Shown here in pieces: positions 44,671-55,551 of a DNA stretch of 64,000 nucleotides. The stretch lies in NCBI GenBank assembly GCA_001692895.1, contig KV748275.1:62001-126000 (forward strand), read 5' to 3'. Source of the DNA: Cenococcum geophilum 1.58 (Eukaryota > Ascomycota > Dothideomycetes > Gloniales > Gloniaceae). Made by a program: the position numbers and the translations under genes. The notes beneath the pieces were generated by a model. It was not told the origin of the DNA. It saw only the letters and a list, made by a program, of their open reading frames with translations, and ran no database searches. How positions within the stretch are numbered: position 1 is the stretch's first letter; the number at the start of each line of letters is the position of its first letter.

Positions 44671-47600
44671 TTATTATGCTGAAGTTTTGGGTAGACTGGG
44701 TAGCGATACTATACTACGTAAGTGCTACAGGTTAGTAGGTAAATCAATCCATCGCCATCTTCAATATATCTTTATACTAGCCATCAAGACAAAGAACGCG
44801 TATAGAGATGGTGGTTTTTCGTCATATAATATAAGTGGTAAGGTATTTGTAAGGGCGGTATTAGTCGCGGAAAAGCACGCGAAGCAATTATAGAAGTAGG
44901 TAATAGTAAGGCTGCAAGGGCTAGTATCATTTAAGAAGCGGGTGATTTGTGTCCTGTTTTAGTATCAATACCTCTTATAGGCATTTTGGGTGCTCTTACG
45001 TAGTTAGCATTCTACTTTAATAAAGATTATACATGTGTGGTAACCGTTTCCCGTAATACAAATCCCATCTACGTTTATATAACTAATTGCCGTTATATAA
45101 CCTCTAAATAATAGAGGCGGGGTATCTAGATCGTTCTGCTCCTCCCTACAGTTATATATAGGCGCCGTACACCACCTAGCTATTTCCGTATGGCAATTTC
45201 CCTCTATCTATGCCTATATAGTACTTAATGCGAGCCGTCCCATCCTATATTCCTCCTATGAAATCCTAAGATATCCTCCTCGCTACTATCCCTCTAACCC
45301 ACATCCTTACGCCTAACTATTTTCATCCCTTCCTTTTATATTATCATCCTATATATAAACCCATTCCACTCTCTCTAGCTCTTTAACCCTTCTTTTCCTC
45401 CCTTACCTCCTTTAACCCTATATACGGCTTTATAACAAATAACGCACGCAGTTCTAAACTAGTGACGCTTTATCCTTTATACTATCCAATTCCAAGTTAA
45501 GCTTTTAGTCTTCCGTCTCTAATTCGATAATATTCTTAGTGCATTACTATTATACAACTCTTTATTAAAAGACGAGCAAATTAATAACCTAGTTAGTATA
45601 GAAGATAAAAAGAAACCCAAGTCTTAGACTAAAAGGTTTCTATAATTTCTACAAAATAATAGCCAAAGACTATAGCGTGGACACTAATTTAGTAATTTAG
45701 GAGAACGGAAAGGAAACCTAGTAGCTGCTACGATAGAAAGTTTAAAAACGAAAGCGCTCTGTTTATACTATATCCTTTTATAGCACCAAAATCTAGCGAC
45801 CTCTGGCGATCCCAACTAGATATAGCCCTCCAGTCAAGGTTAGTAAGTCTACGCGCGCTACTAAGATTTAGTAGATATCTAGAGAAACCTGCTATTAACT
45901 TAGGGAATCTGCTAGCAATTATTAGCTACTTATAGTACACTGATTAAGATTTTGGTTAATATATATTTCGGTAAAGGTTAAACATAATCTCGCGTTTCTA
46001 TAGGATCTACTTTTTAACTACTATATTTATAGTACACATCTAAATCCTATAAAAACGAACTCCAACTATATATAAAAGGGATTTTAGAAAGAAAAAAATA
46101 TTTTCCAATATATGGGCACTAAAAAATGTATTTACCTTAAGAAGTATATATATCCTAAGATTTCCTGCTTTAGAAACATATAGTTAAAAACTAGTTATAT
46201 ACCCTTTTACTATAAATACACACGCACACACGTATATACGCGCTACACTAGTATAACTAATACTAATACCAACACTATATAGCGAGTGAGTGGTTTATTA
46301 AGTATATAATAAGGGATATAGCTTCTAGCCTATCGTCCCTCTTTTAACTTACTAGGCTTACTTTTCAGCTATCGTCTTCTTTAAGCGTAGGTGTTTACCT
46401 TATTTAGGCTTAGGGCCTTATCTACTTAGGAGCCCTAATACAAAACACTAACCTAGGCGTATGACATAACAGTAGTAGATAGCGACTAATTGGCACTCTT
46501 TTGTGTTTAGATTGCAGAACTAGGTGTTGCGTAAGCCTTAGGAATACGAGGTTCTAATATAAGCGCGTCACAATCTAAGTAGTATATAGTGTAATTAGAA
46601 GCTTATATATTAACAGCTGTTCCGTTTAACGGCCCTAGTAGTTAAATATAGCAGCGACTAGTGCTCGGCGGTTGGGTATAAGGCTATAGGCGAGGGTATT
46701 AGGTTATAAGCGCGTAGAAGAGGAAGGTAAGGGTAAAGGCGATAAGTGTAGTAGTAGAGAGCCCTAGTAGAAGAGAGCCCTAGTAAAGGGTAAAGGGCGG
46801 AAGAGGGCTGCCTAAGTAGGCTATAGTAAAGGCGGGTTAACAAGCGCTAATTTAAAGAAGGGTAATATAGTACTTGCGTATATATTAAGAGAGGGTACGT
46901 ATATTATAGGTCGTGAAATTTTTTAGAATAAGGCTGGTAAATCCGCTACTCTAGCCAAGTTATATTATACTAAAGCTGCTATCCGTTAATCCACACCCTA
47001 TATATCCTATTTTAGTAGAGCTTGTTTATTATACTAAGGTTTTAATCAATCTAAAGAAGGCAGTCAATCCCTAGGGCTAGCAGTTATAGCTAAAATAGTA
47101 GTAGCCAAATATAGATACAAAAGTGAGCTAGAGTACTTAGTATCGCTAGGAATCGTTAACCCTCCGCGGAAAGCCTTATAGCTATCTTATATAGTAACCG
47201 GGTTTAATATCCTAGTTATATAGGTATTAGTCTCTAAGACCTTATTTAGCTAAAGGCTATAAATTATAATGCTCTCCGCTAAGTAAAGTGTTAGTAGTAT
47301 AACTTAGCCCTCTAGAGCGAAGATATAGAGATTAAGCTTTAACGAAAATTCTATATAGAAGTAATAAAGTAGGGAAATGTTAACGCCTATTAAAGTTATA
47401 GTTAGGAAAATATAGAACGGGAGCATTATATAGGTACACTTACCTTTATGTTGCTATTTAGGTATAATTTACCGTATATAGGACAGTATATATATATATA
47501 GAAAAAGGGTTAGCGAAGTAAAACCAGGACGTGGAAATATTAAAGCTTATTATACTAGTAAATAAAGTTAATTATATAATAAGTATAAATCGATTGCGGA

Positions 47601-47899
47601 CTAAAGAATCTCCTATACTAAAAATTGCTGGCTTAGAGGCGTCTATTTTTAAAGGCAAAATCCTCTAAATATAGAGGTATCTAAGCTAGCCTAATATCGT
47701 TTATATAGAAAGAAGTTTCCAACTCTTGGATTAGATATATATTTTCCTTTTAATTACAGCCCGTAAACAATTTGGTCATTGCCTTATAAACGGTTTTTAA
47801 TATTTTTAGAAATAACTATCTTATTATCTTTACAGGCGCCTTTAAGTACTTAATGTCCTTAAAAAGGGTATATAAGGAAGGAATTAGGAAGGGAAACTT
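44671..47899. other. RIP-degraded DNA, unassigned
   Basis: A long AT-rich stretch without a nameable gene. CACACACGTATATACGCGC-type alternating purine-pyrimidine sequence lies at about 46,218-46,242. A plus frame at 45,470-45,900 is less stop-dense and polar but unrecognised. The remainder, up to the DUF3723-like remnant, may include its 3' part. Confidence 0.45.
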
Positions 47900-48880
47900 T
47901 TAAAGCTTTATCTAGATAGCCTACCTTTCTATTTAGTCTTTAATGCCTAGAAATAGCTTTTCTTATTAGAATAGCTCCTCTAAAGCTAGTAGATCGTTAA
48001 ATAAACTACCTAGAGCTTTAAGCTACATTCCTTTTATAGTAGCAGAATTGACATACTATATTAGCTCCCTTTTACCGCCTATAATATCCGTCTAGAAGAT
48101 AAGAATACGCTTTTCTAAATAATACAGGATCTCCTATATAACCCTAACAATATATTATAGAAAAAAATACTTATTTTACCTCGTCGCATTTTATATCTAG
48201 AAACTTATAATTAATTTAAAAACCCGCCTAAAGTCTAGGAAATACTTATAATGTATTAAAGGTAGTAGAAAAGGCTTTATGTTTTAGGATTCAATTAAGG
48301 TCTTTTTACTTATCTTTACTAAGACGCGCCTATAAGCACCTTTCTGCATATATTGTTCCTAATTGCCTATTAGTATTATATTAATACTCTTATATCCTAA
48401 GATATATTTCGCCGTTAAAGAAATTTACTAAGTTAGAGTATTTTTCTAATAAAGCTATACGGAGATCTAGATGTATACCTATAATTAAGTTAGCGGAATT
48501 ATTAGCCTAAAGTATTTGCCTTACTATTAATATATAGATTAATAGTCCACAACTAGCCTTTTAGTAGTAGAATTCTCTTTCTAGCCTTAATATAATGCAG
48601 GCCTTAAAGGCATTTAATTTAGTAGTCTAAAGGAAGTTTAAGCTCTAGGGGTTCTTCTTTAGGGTTCTCTAAAAGTAACTTTAAAGAGATATTAGGCGAG
48701 GCTCCAATAGCTTTTTCTAACACTTTCGCGTCAATAATTATAGGAATTTAATGCTTTAGCTTAAGCCAGAGAATCCCTTACTTTTTAAACTTATCCTCTA
48801 AATACTTTATAGATTTCTTATTAGGGTCGCAGTGCCTAAAGTTAAGCTTCTTAAATCTCACTCATATTATACCCCTAAAC
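47900..48880 (-). pseudogene. RIP-degraded DUF3723-like gene
   Basis: On the minus strand, reading from about 48,850 leftwards, a frame with scattered TAG/TAA keeps the layout I associate with fungal DUF3723 proteins: FRHCDPNKKSIKYLEDKF, then LWLKLKH and IPIIIDAKVLEKAIGASP, then a motif K-C-L-x-G-L-H-x-I-K-A-R-K-R-I-L-L followed by LWTINL. Farther left (about 47,960-48,010) comes LKALGSLFNDLLALEELF. Intact family members are large nuclear-type proteins of unknown activity and are one of the recurrent accessory genes of Starship giant transposons. Identification is by motif recall. The copy is dead, with many RIP-type stops. Its 5' part probably lies between 48,880 and 50,100. Confidence 0.5.
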
Positions 48881-51040
48881 TAAATACGTCTATTATCTAG
48901 AAGGCTTTTCTTAATAATTTTAACAAAATCCTACTCTATTTTTTAACGACTATAATAAAGTATATATAACTTCTCCTATAGGGCGCGGGATTGCTACCGT
49001 TTTTTAGGTATAGATGTTCTAGATTTAGGCTTTACATAATAGTCCATTTCTAGGCCACTACTTACTCCTATTATAAAGCCTATACTCCTATATATAGACC
49101 TCTTATTTACTTTATTTAGTTAATTCTTCTTTAATTTATACTTAATATAGTAAAAAGGTAAAAGCGCAATATAATATTTCTTAGAAGTAATTAATAGACT
49201 AGTAACCGTAAAGTGTCTAAACCTATTAATAGTAAAGACGAAGTATAACTAGTCCTAGGGTTATCTAGGCCTCTAGTAAATAGGCTTATAAATATACTAA
49301 TTAACCTATTATTATTATACGGAGCAGTTCCTATTCCTTTACTTAAGGGATCCCTATAGAATCACTACTAGAGTAGCTATAGCCTTAAACTAGGTAGCCC
49401 CATTACTATAGTTTATAAGGTTCCCGCAACTAAAGACCTCTTTATAATATATAGCTTTTCTTTATTTAGTGTAGATAAGAAGCTCTATATACTCCGCTAG
49501 CTTAAGCACGTAAATCTTCTAGCTTTATTTAAAGTCTTCTCTTTTTAAGATACCTATTATCTTATTTCTAAGTACACTAAAATATCTTATAAAGAATTTA
49601 TTGTTGCTTAACTAAATAAAATTTAACTAATAGCGATTATACATTAGGTTATAGACGCTATATCCTACCTTATAAGCTAAAATCTTACCTATAGCACTAT
49701 TACTTACTTAAATATCCTTCTAATAAAGGATGGGGTTATTAAAATAGGTGCGTATAAATATATATACTATAGCTTTGCTAATATACTCTAGCAAACTAGA
49801 AAAATTGCACTAAGAGGTCTTTAGAGAATACTTTTAAGGACATTAAAGCTTTTAGCTAGGTAATAAAACAGCTTATAAAAATAGAAATAGAAAACGGAAA
49901 ACTTAGACTTCTTAGTTATAAGAGGCCGTCGACTTTTTATCTCTTATAATAACTGCATCTCTAAGCAAACTAGCAAAGGTAAGTTATAACTCTATTATAA
50001 TATTTATAGAGTTAATTATACAGCATCCGTTTCTTAAAAATTTACTATAGGTTTACAAACTAGTATTATTAACTAAATATCCGTGTACCGATTATAAGAA
50101 TTAAATAAGGACTTTATCTATTAAAATGTGGTTCTAAGACCTCTATATATACATAAGAAAAGGTATAGAAAGGAAAGAAAAGGAGGGTAAAGGGTAGTAA
50201 TAGAAACATAGAGTAGGTGACCAAGTCAATAACTAACTTAATAACTAACTCAATAACTAAGTTAATGGGTAGGTAGTTAAGTCGGGGTAGTAAGGACCTA
50301 ATTTAGGTTAACAGGTATAGTTGGTTTCTTTAGCCCAATACTCTGCTTTCTAGTTTTATAGCGTAGTCGCTAGGAATAAGGATTTAAAGATAGTATAAGT
50401 ATATAGCTATAGTTAGCCTAGAATCGGAGCAGAATATAGCTAGGTTTTAGGCTAGAAAGTAGCCTAGTTCTAGGCTATAAGATAGGGTTTTAGGCCAGGG
50501 CCTTATAAGATTACGTTATTTAAGCGTTAGCCCTAGCTTTTATAGCTAAGTACGGACTACCCTAGAATACGCGACCCTAGTACTAAGTTAGCCTTAACTA
50601 AATATAACGGACCTATATATCCTAATACTAGAACTCTTTCTAATTTTAGGATTACTACATTTTAATAAATATATATAATCAGCCTATCTCTATCTATTAG
50701 TACCAATAATCCATATTTTACTTCTTTAAAAATATTTATCTTTAATTCGTTATAGTTGCCTTTAATTAAGCTATACTCTTTATAATTAGGGGTCTTAACA
50801 ATTACGGGATTCTTATTAATAAAATAATCATAATTATTAAGAATCGTGTATAGAATCGCGATAATCAATAAGCTATATAGCTAAGCCACGCTTTCCTAAA
50901 TATTATCTTATATATATCTAATTAGCTTACTTAATTACTACCAAATTATAAATATTTATTATAACTCCTTTCCCCTTTCCCTTTCTTTATATAATATCTT
51001 AATTTCTTACCTATAGGGTAGGCGAAAATAAAATCTACTT
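48881..51040. other. RIP-degraded DNA, unassigned
   Basis: This may include the 5' part of the DUF3723-like gene. Near 49,016-49,035 is a block resembling the terminal repeat of the 21.0-22.4 kb element. At 50,410-50,495 palindromic words of the type TAGCCTAGTTCTAGGCTA recur. A short direct repeat of the AATAACTAA(C/G)T type lies at about 50,228-50,266. No gene recognised. Confidence 0.45.
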
Positions 51041-51049
51041 TTACAGCTC

Positions 51050-51690
51050 TATATACGGAAGCTCTATATATAAAGGCTCTATATAAAGCTCTGCGGAGGC
51101 TTTATACAAAGCTCTATATATAGAGGCTTTATATAAAGCTTTGCATAAAGCTTTATATACAGAGGCTCTATATAAAGCTCTACACGAAGCTCTATATATA
51201 GAGGCTCTTTATAAAGCTCTGTACGAAGCTCTATATAAAGCTCTATAGAAGCTCTACAACGGAGGCTCTATACGAAGCTCTGTATACAAAGGCTCTATAT
51301 AACGGCTTTACGTATAACGGTCCTGTATATAACTATTCTATATACAACTGTTTTACCATAAAGGCTCTATATAAAAGCTTTATACAGAGCCTTTATACAT
51401 AGAGCTTTGTACAGAGCTCCGTATAGACCTTTATATAAAGCTCCGTGTAGAGCTTAATATAGAGCTCTATAAAGAGCTTCGTGTAGAGCTTTATATAAAC
51501 CTTTATATAAACCTTTATACAGAGCCTCCGTAGAGCTTTACGTAGAGCCTCTATACGTAGAGCTTTGTGCAGAGCTTTATACAGAGCCTCTATATACAGA
51601 GCTTCGTATAGAGCCTCTGCAGAGCTTCGTATAGAGCCTCTACAGAGCTTCGTATAGAGCCTCTATACGCAAAACTTTATATAGAGCCTC
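51050..51690. repeat. Palindromic 12-bp minisatellite
   Basis: The left half (about 51,050-51,360) is made of units like AAGCTCTATATA, and the right half (about 51,360-51,690) of units like TATAGAGCTTCG or GAGCTTTATACA, the reverse complement. The array flips orientation near 51,360 and forms an imperfect 640-bp inverted repeat. The units resemble those of the array at 18,650-19,260. Confidence 0.75.
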
Positions 51691-51977
51691 CGCAAAATAG
51701 AAAGATATTAAAACTAGAATTTTATTATAGGAATGCCAAGAATAATCGCGATCGTGATTCGATTATCGCGATTTTAGGAATTCTTATTAATAAGATTAAT
51801 ATGCGGAACGTTAATCCCCCAACGCAAATTTTAACCCAAGTTTATAAGTAATAAGCTAATTAATTTTAGAGCTTTATTATATAGACTTTAATTAATATAT
51901 ATAGAGATAAGGTTTTCTAGGGGGAGATCCCCTAGGACCCTCCTATATAGAGCTTTTGCTTAATTTAGAAGTAGTAG
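51691..51977. other. RIP-degraded spacer
   Basis: A short spacer with an ATCGCGATCGTGATTCGATT-type partial palindrome near 51,745-51,775; nothing else seen. Confidence 0.4.
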
Positions 51978-52233
51978 TGTGGTGGTAGACGCGGTCCCTC
52001 TTAGATAGGAAGTCACAATGCTATCTGTCTGTCTGTCAGTCGGTCGGTCGGTCGGTCGGTCAGTTGGTCAGTCAATCATCAGTTATAATCAATTAGTAGG
52101 AAAGCAGTCAGTAAGAAGAAAGGAAAGAATGTATTTCGGTAGGTCGTGATATAAAGAAGGAGAGAAGCCGAAGGCTTAATATATACAGGAGAATGCCAAG
52201 GCACTAAGTAGTGGCCCATTTTACCCCACCACA
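51978..52233 (-). repeat. LTR fossil (256 bp) with tetranucleotide repeat
   Basis: The segment begins TGTGGTGG and ends CCACCACA. On the minus strand a purine-rich AGGGGAGGTA lies just upstream, as expected before a 3' LTR, so this is probably the 3' LTR of a minus-strand Gypsy or Copia element whose body to the right is mostly gone. A GTCN tetranucleotide tract (GTCTGTCTGTCAGTCGGTCG and on) at about 52,029-52,072 lies inside it. Confidence 0.55.
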
Positions 52234-52429
52234 TACCTCCCCTACTAAGAACGTTGTCCCCTAACGTTCTATACTATAGAAGAATAGCTAAATAAAAGAA
52301 TAGCAAAAGAAGAATAGAAAAAGGAAAGCGCATCCCTAAAAAAACGCCGGAAGCCTCTTCCTCAGCTCTCCTATAGAACAGTTCTACAGTGCCCCTTTAT
52401 TACCTATAGCTAAGATCCAACCTAGTAAC

Positions 52430-52920
52430 TAGGACAGTAGTAAACTAGAAATAATAACGGTAGCAGTAACAGTAGCAATAGCAGTAATAGCAGTAACAGC
52501 AGCAATAGTAACGGTAGTAGCAATAGTACTACGGCAGACAGTCAGCGCGGTAGAATACTCGGTAAAAGAGTTTAGTAATAGTTAGTAAACAGTAGGACAT
52601 CCAGCAGCTAAACTTTTAGTAGCAGAAATCTCAGTAGCGGCAGACGGTTAGTAGCAGTAAAATAATCGGAATAATAGAACGGAACAGTCGGAATAGCAAT
52701 GGCAGTAGTAGCAGCGGTAGAACAGCTAGTCGGCAGCAGTAGAACAGTTTGGTTGGAATAGCAGTATAGAACGGCATAATAGACCTAGCAGATCTAGTAG
52801 TAAATAGACCTAGCAGCGGTACAGATCTAGGACGGTAGAGATAGCAGTTAGTTAAAACAACAAGGACGGAATAGCTAAACGGAATAGCGGTAGCAGCGGC
52901 GGTGGCAGGACAGTCAATCA
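52430..52920. repeat. AGCAGTAAY-type simple repeat region
   Basis: Irregular trinucleotide/hexanucleotide repeats (GTAGCAGTAACAGTAGCAAT and variants with CGG) cover about 490 bp. The 96-codon minus frame here is a by-product of the repeat. Confidence 0.65.
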
Positions 52921-53801
52921 AGGTAGCGAAGGCTCTAGATTGACTTAATCATTCCGCTGCCGTTTAATATTAAACTCTACATCTAGCTCCGTATCGGTCT
53001 GCATCATATACAGCTTCTTAGTTAAGGCTCTGCCCGTGGCTTTACACTAGGCCCTGTATCTAGCTATACGTCTAGCTGCGCGTCTAGCTGTACATCTAGC
53101 TGTGCATTAATAGCTCTGTATTGCATATTCTGCGTCTATGTCTGCGTCCGTGTCTGCGTATATACGTATATAGCTGCCTTAACTGCTAGCCGAAGACTGT
53201 CTAATTGGTCGGCGACGACGTGCTACAACTAATCGTTCGGTCGTTTAATTAAGGTAGAAAGTCAGCCCGGTTAAAGGCCCTAATTGTCCTAATTTAAATG
53301 CGGAGATAGCGTTTAGCTGATAACTAGGGCCTTATATCCGTAGACAGTTAATTAAAGCTTCTGTATAGACGTCTAATTAGTTAAGGTTTCGCATCTACCA
53401 TTCAATCAAGGCTTCTCCTGTATGCTCTATATCCATAGACTCCGTATATAACTCCGTATAAGACTCCGTGTAAAGCTCCGTATCTATATCTGCAGGAAAG
53501 GTCATTCTAGGTAACCGATCCGTGGGCGTCAAGACGGGCGGTAATTAATCAATAAGGGGGGCTAAAGGGAGAGACTCTCGCAGAGGCTTCAAAACGCTAA
53601 TTGGCCGTATTTCTAACGTTCTTCTAGCCATATACTGGCTTCCTAATTAGGTCTAGTGCCTACATGCCTGCTATTATAGAATCTTTAACTGCTAATCGAA
53701 GATATCTAACGGCGACGGTGACTGATTCGATTTAACTGTGACAACATATAATCAACTGACGTTTAAATAGGGTATTAGGTCGGCCCGACTAAAGGCTCTA
53801 A
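52921..53801. other. Mildly mutated DNA with degenerate short repeats
   Basis: This part is less AT-rich than the rest of the flank. A 12-bp CTAGCTGTACAT-like unit recurs at about 53,068-53,110, and CTCCGTATA-like units at about 53,443-53,487. No gene recognised. Confidence 0.45.
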
Positions 53802-53947
53802 TCTATTATTTACACGCTTGTAGAGAAGAGGATTAATTAATCTAATTGGTGGGTATGGGCTTAAAGGCATTAATTAAGAATGGGTATATTCGCAAGGCCA
53901 TTTACAGGGGATTGCCCTGCCTTAACTAAACGTAATGCCTATAGACC
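53802..53947. repeat. 146-bp direct repeat, copy 1
   Basis: Starts TCTATTATTTACACGCTT and ends ATGCCTATAGACC. It is repeated in the same orientation at 54,131-54,276 with a handful of C/T and A/G differences. The position at the 3' side of the DIRS-type fossil suggests element-terminal repeats. Confidence 0.75.
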
Positions 53948-54130
53948 CGTGCGCAAGCATATCGCTACAGTATCTATTTATAAAGCCCAAAATATGCAAC
54001 TAAAGAAAAAGGTATGGGTAGGAGGGAAAGCAAGCAAGTAAGGCTCAATTTTGTAAATGTTAATAATATTAGTATTACTAAGATGCAGGGGTGCTGCTAT
54101 AGTGCTCGCTTAGCCACATAGATATATTTA

Positions 54131-54276
54131 TCTATTATTTACACGCTTACGGAAAAGAGGATTAATTAATCTAATTAGTGGGTATAGGCTTAAAGGCATT
54201 AATTAAGAATAGGTATATTCGCAAGGCCATTTACAGGGGATTGCCCTGCCTTAACTAAACGTAATGCCTATAGACC
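54131..54276. repeat. 146-bp direct repeat, copy 2
   Basis: Second copy of the repeat at 53,802-53,947; 183 bp separate the two. A poly-purine stretch (AAATAAAAAAGGGGGGG-like) follows at about 54,320-54,355. Confidence 0.75.
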
Positions 54277-55340
54277 TAGAAGCGTAGCGCCTGTACCATA
54301 TAAGGTAGAGTAGGGGGAAGAAAAAATAAAAAATAAAAAAGGGGGGGAAAAAAGAGATTTAAGTTAATATATTAGAGTGCTAAAATAGGCACTTCTATAC
54401 GCCATTATGCTTAAATACCTTCGCCTATTATATCTAGAGCGAGTAACAATAAGAACGGTATTAGCGTTCTATATTAGAAGTTTACACTTAGCCAAAATAG
54501 GTCTTTTAGGGATAATAAATAGTAAAGCTAGAACGCTTATAAGGACCACCGGCCTAGTTACTATATTTAGCCGTCCGTAAAACCGTTGTCTTAAATATAT
54601 TAAGTAGCACCTTTTTAAAATAAGTGTCTATTATAGAGCTTAGAGTAAAGGCTAAGAGCGGTAACTTTATACTTTAGCTTATTTTTAACCGCGTAGCTTA
54701 TAAAGGCCAATCTCTTAAAGTAAAAGAAAGGGGCGTTTCTGGGTTAGGGGTTATTTTTAAACAGGTATTTTATAGCTTAAACTGCGCATTTAGGTTGCCC
54801 TAAAGCGGCAATTATAATTAAGACTCCTTAGTAATTAACGTCTATTTTACTACGCTTTAGACGTAATATTATATAGTCCTCTGCCAGCGTTATATTGTTT
54901 CTAGTATATTTTATAGTAGAGAAGGCGTGGCTATCTTTCTAAGCCTTAGTATAGGTAATCTCGCCTAAACAAAGGAATTCCGTAAAGGCCGTAGTAACGG
55001 CGGCGTTAAAGTTAAGATCCTTAACGGATTAGGCATTTAGGGTAACCAATTAGGCAAGGATATCTTTAGTAATTAGCAATCTTTTAGCCGTAGTAAAGGG
55101 ATTTATAGATGTTACACCATTTAGGATCCTCTTAATAATAGGATTATTAAAGACGGAGGTGTTATAATTAGCGTTAATATAGTAGGATTAAATTGCGGAG
55201 ACGTAGGCTCTAACTGTAGTAGGCTTAATACGGCTTATTCCTAAACTAGCATTACTAAAGATCTGTTAGGTAATCCATTCTCCTAAATAATAGAGGGGCG
55301 CTAGGTACTTTACTACTTTATAAAAGTTGCAGTAGCCCTC

Positions 55341-55551
55341 TGTAACGGCGCTATCGCACATTACCTACTAAATTTTGCTATATTCTGCCGACCTGTAATT
55401 AGCCCGCCTAAAGCTAGCGCCTTAGCGGCTTACCCTATATATTTGTTTACATCGGTCCTAGCGACCCCTTTTTCCTTCTCTTTAGCTTAGTATCTTTATA
55501 ATACAGCATTCTACAAGCTTTGGTTTAGAGGCATTTGTATAAGCCGTAATA
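55341..55551 (+). repeat. 5' LTR of the Gypsy element
   Basis: The 211-bp LTR starts TGTAACGGCGCTATCG and ends GCCGTAATA, the CA end apparently turned to TA by RIP. Its partner is at 61,319-61,529. Confidence 0.85.

Noticed and set aside
44624-44893. 89-codon plus frame
   Set aside because: It overlaps on the opposite strand the upstream part of the RIP-crossed gene; no motif on the plus strand.
52631-52921. 96-codon minus frame
   Set aside because: It arises from trinucleotide-type simple repeats and has no domain.
54550-55250. Tyrosine recombinase considered as a Starship captain (DUF3435)
   Set aside because: A reverse transcriptase and zinc-knuckle region of the same strand follow on the other side of the Gypsy insertion, which fits a DIRS-type retroelement better.
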